NCBI GenBank assembly: GCA_050294475.1
Contig: JBNKOE010000021.1
Location: 124,001-188,000, forward strand
Reading direction: 5' to 3'
Length of the DNA: 64,000 bases
Origin: Thalassobellus sp050294475
GTDB lineage: Bacteria > Bacteroidota > Bacteroidia > Flavobacteriales > Flavobacteriaceae
Shown: positions 62,801 through 64,000 of the stretch, piece by piece
Layout of the letters: each line of letters begins with the position of its first letter
Position numbering within the stretch: position 1 is the first letter of the stretch
Made by a program: the position numbers and the translations under genes
The notes under the pieces: generated by a model
What the model saw: the letters and a program-made list of their open reading frames with translations, nothing else
What the model was told of the DNA's origin: nothing
Database searches by the model: none

Positions 62801-64000
62801 GTTCCTCACCACAATACGCTTCTTGGTAAGATGTTACATCCCAAGTATAAGTTTCTGTTCCACAGCCTAAGCTTGTATCAGTAGTATTTGTTATTTGTAA
62901 AGGTGTTGAAACACATGCATTTTTAAATGTAAAGTTTGGTTCTAATATAGGCTCTACACATATAGTTTTTGTAACGGTACTACCTTTGCCACAAGGGGTT
63001 TCTGATTTTAAAGTAATAGTGTAAGTCCCTGGTGTTGTGTAAACATGACCTGGGTTTACGTCTCTAGAAATAGCACTTCCGTCTCCAAAATCCCATGTAT
63101 ATACATCAACTGTATTACAGTCATTTGTATATCCTGCAATGGTAGTATTATTAAAATAAGTTGTAGTGTTTGCACATACAATATCGCTTACATTGAAGTT
63201 GGTTATAGGAGCTTCTAAAATTATTATAGGTCCTGCGGAAAGGTATGTGCTTCCGCAAGATGTCGTTATTGTTAATGTAACAGTGCTTTTACTAGGGCAG
63301 TTAAATTTTGTAAACGTATGTGGTATTGGAAAATCTTGTGATGCAGGCGGGTTTACTGTATTGTAATATGTAGAACTTTCTAATTGTGTTTGCGTATAAT
63401 TGACAATGGTACCATCTCCGTAATTTACTTGATAATTAGTATCTGAAGGGTTTGAAGCCCAATCTCCTATAGCAAAATCTATTTCAGGAACTGGTGTGCA
63501 TAAATTAGTGGTGTTTCCAGGGGCAATTAATGATCCAATAGGATTGTTAGAGTTTTTTACCACATAAGTAATTGAATTATTGCAACCACTATTGCTAATT
63601 CCAGTTATAACCATATTAAATGATCCTAATTGCATATATGTATGAGGTGTAGGAAATGTTACATTGGTTTCGGAATTACCATCACCCCAATCAATATTGT
63701 ATGATGTAATGCAAGATGAAAAATTAGAATTATTACTCACATTAATTGTATATTCAAGGTCAGTATTGTTATCACCACATTTTTCAAAGGGAGTTATAGA
63801 ACCTGTAGGTGCATTTGAGTTTGTAAATTCTAAATCTGGTTTTTGTTGAATAGAAATGATTTTAGTTATGGAGGTTGTATCTCCATCATTATCAGTAACT
63901 GTTAATTTTATATTGTTGTTTTGAAATCCACAGCCTAGTGCCGTAAATGTATGTATAGGATTACTATCACTTGATGTTGTTCCATCTCCAAAATCCCAAA
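59838..64000 (-). CDS. Giant SprB-like adhesin with PKD and SprB repeats and a type B T9SS C-terminal domain (5' end outside the window)
   Basis: The frame stays open to the window edge, so at least 1387 residues are visible. From the N-terminal side: PKD-type domains with WGDG/FGDG turns (DWGDGNSE, NYGDGTIVNY, DFGDGSAIS), then about seven SprB repeats between roughly 60410 and 62080 (each opens with a C-rich DxxC....D(D/G)G motif such as SCYGENDGSIKLNLVGG and ends with V-T-x-D-x-x-GC), a last PKD (WDFGDGNFSSEENPNHSY), and the type B sorting domain (PNAFTPNNDGYNNTFAP, IYDTWGNIIF, GWNGKI, NGNYYYKF). Such proteins are moved to the surface by T9SS and work in adhesion or gliding. Its partner PorP/SprF follows directly. 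It may serve gliding, but I see no direct gliding gene nearby. Confidence 0.96.
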   Translation of the reverse strand, partial: WDFGDGTTSSDSNPIHTFTALGCGFQNNNIKLTVTDNDGDTTSITKIISIQQKPDLEFTNSNAPTGSITPFEKCGDNNTDLEYTINVSNNSNFSSCITSYNIDWGDGNSETNVTFPTPHTYMQLGSFNMVITGISNSGCNNSITYVVKNSNNPIGSLIAPGNTTNLCTPVPEIDFAIGDWASNPSDTNYQVNYGDGTIVNYTQTQLESSTYYNTVNPPASQDFPIPHTFTKFNCPSKSTVTLTITTSCGSTYLSAGPIIILEAPITNFNVSDIVCANTTTYFNNTTIAGYTNDCNTVDVYTWDFGDGSAISRDVNPGHVYTTPGTYTITLKSETPCGKGSTVTKTICVEPILEPNFTFKNACVSTPLQITNTTDTSLGCGTETYTWDVTSYQEAYCGEEPQSWNFANGTNRNSKEPYISFNTPGIYNLRLTTRNSCGINRSITKRIDVKKPPVITLDPISDFCQSASIFPKGSVEETCSPSSEITYLWSFPGGTPSTSTSLTPGKIDYLVSGNYTVTFSVTNSCGTTSKEADFSVDLVLSPIISSKTQEICSGDTFTINPTNTSTDNIPSGTTYTWGAPVISPAGAISGASSQSSPRTSISQTLTNTTNTSATATYTVSPIAGTCPGPDFTVTITVYPTINVSQEVSQSTCFESDDGAIDITITGGIPFTTGNPYTISWTGPNGFTSSNQDISKLEVGSYSLNIISDDGGFCPFNKTYYVGEPGKFRFNNNTSSDITCLGKNDGQINLSVTGGNLPYTYVWTKDGNPFTFTGENPNNLERGKYVVTVTDNNNCDTLTDSFTIDEPELLEITLESDPVDTILCYGSFSGVIEVSAKGGRPFGGTNYIWSWTGPNGFRSNSQNLNNIESGTYNLTVTDRSGCTDNLQVFVPQNPQIKLDYTVKPLTCYNDDSGAITVNNILGGIPPYEPLVWSNLGTGMSQDNLSAGTYIITVTDAIGCSRLFTIPVNNAPVFEIDPYIKDVSCYGENDGSIKLNLVGGENPVTIIWSDGSTAGNERNNIGPGKYEVDITDGNGCTIQDKFIIREPQELTLISILTDALDCDDVNSGLIDLEITGGTLPLSIVWSNGETTEDLINIPPDIYKVTITDANQCEISDSFEIKRFNPLLAPFEVITNFNCTTREIDQTFTAKVEGGVPPYNLSWSNEDSPFATISGINNEIMNTNENGLVILTVTDGLGCIKNFSIQVEKPVLDDARFSTSSFGKSTYDVYSIKDPILFTNEALGSIENISWDFGDGNFSSEENPNHSYINPGTYTITQTVTYPFGCIYSKSITLVIEKGYSLIMPNAFTPNNDGYNNTFAPEFIGLSAMKLDIYDTWGNIIFSEFADKLEGWNGKIKDDNAENGNYYYKFSAKTFYGDTITKEGVLTLFK

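Overview
The window is chromosomal DNA from a member of the Flavobacteriaceae (Bacteroidetes), probably a marine, gliding or surface-living strain; I cannot name the genus. The evidence is very AT-rich DNA, TAnnTTTG promoter boxes typical of the phylum, few Shine-Dalgarno sites, type IX secretion C-terminal domains, a PorP/SprF protein, SprB/PKD repeat adhesins, DUF2911 and DUF3570 proteins, Bacteroidetes-type BshA and BshC, and several intergenic palindromic repeats of a kind common in this family. I find 44 protein genes, two of them cut by the window edges. I see no tRNA, rRNA, CRISPR array, insertion sequence or prophage.

Layout. 0-12.9 kb: a partial outer-membrane protein, a GH3/beta-lactamase-fold hydrolase, bshA, a carboxypeptidase-regulatory-like protein, a two-gene operon (collagen-tailed PhoX-like lipoprotein plus di-haem peroxidase lipoprotein), and bshC with a PLP decarboxylase. 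12.9-20.7 kb: core genes guaA, a LysM/periplasmic-binding-fold protein with a DUF3820 gene, pyrG and yidC. 20.8-28.9 kb: a YwqK-like protein, a three-domain fasciclin lipoprotein, mnmA with a secreted subtilase and a FabK-like flavoenzyme, and a MATE pump. 29-33.1 kb: a lipid group, PAP2 phosphatase converging on an operon of DUF2911, LTA-synthase-like phosphoglycerol transferase and diacylglycerol kinase. 33.2-36.4 kb: an ECF sigma / anti-sigma / coiled-coil surface protein operon with an ECF-type promoter, then a small porin-like protein. 36.6-44.1 kb: FAD/Fe-S oxidoreductase, LpxH-like phosphoesterase, aroC, a DAACS symporter and a sulfurtransferase. 44.2-47.6 kb: a lipoprotein and a MuiA-type hybrid, with repeat-filled gaps around them. 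47.6-54.8 kb: a DCC protein, mutS2, a DUF2911-TPR protein, a tiny repeat-bearing secreted protein, miaE and recG. 55-64 kb: a PHP-ACT fusion, an M1 aminopeptidase, PorP/SprF and a giant SprB-like adhesin running off the end.

Most of the window is ordinary core chromosome, and I do not see a clear-cut new defence or mobile system. The parts most worth a second look are the 608-base gap at 47.0-47.6 kb, which holds three different palindromic elements including a nested structured one; the ECF operon with its candidate autoregulatory promoter; the 107-residue secreted protein with repeated IGDIK motifs; the PHP-ACT fusion behind two hairpins; the lipid-turnover gene group in a Gram-negative; and the collagen-tailed PhoX/peroxidase pair.
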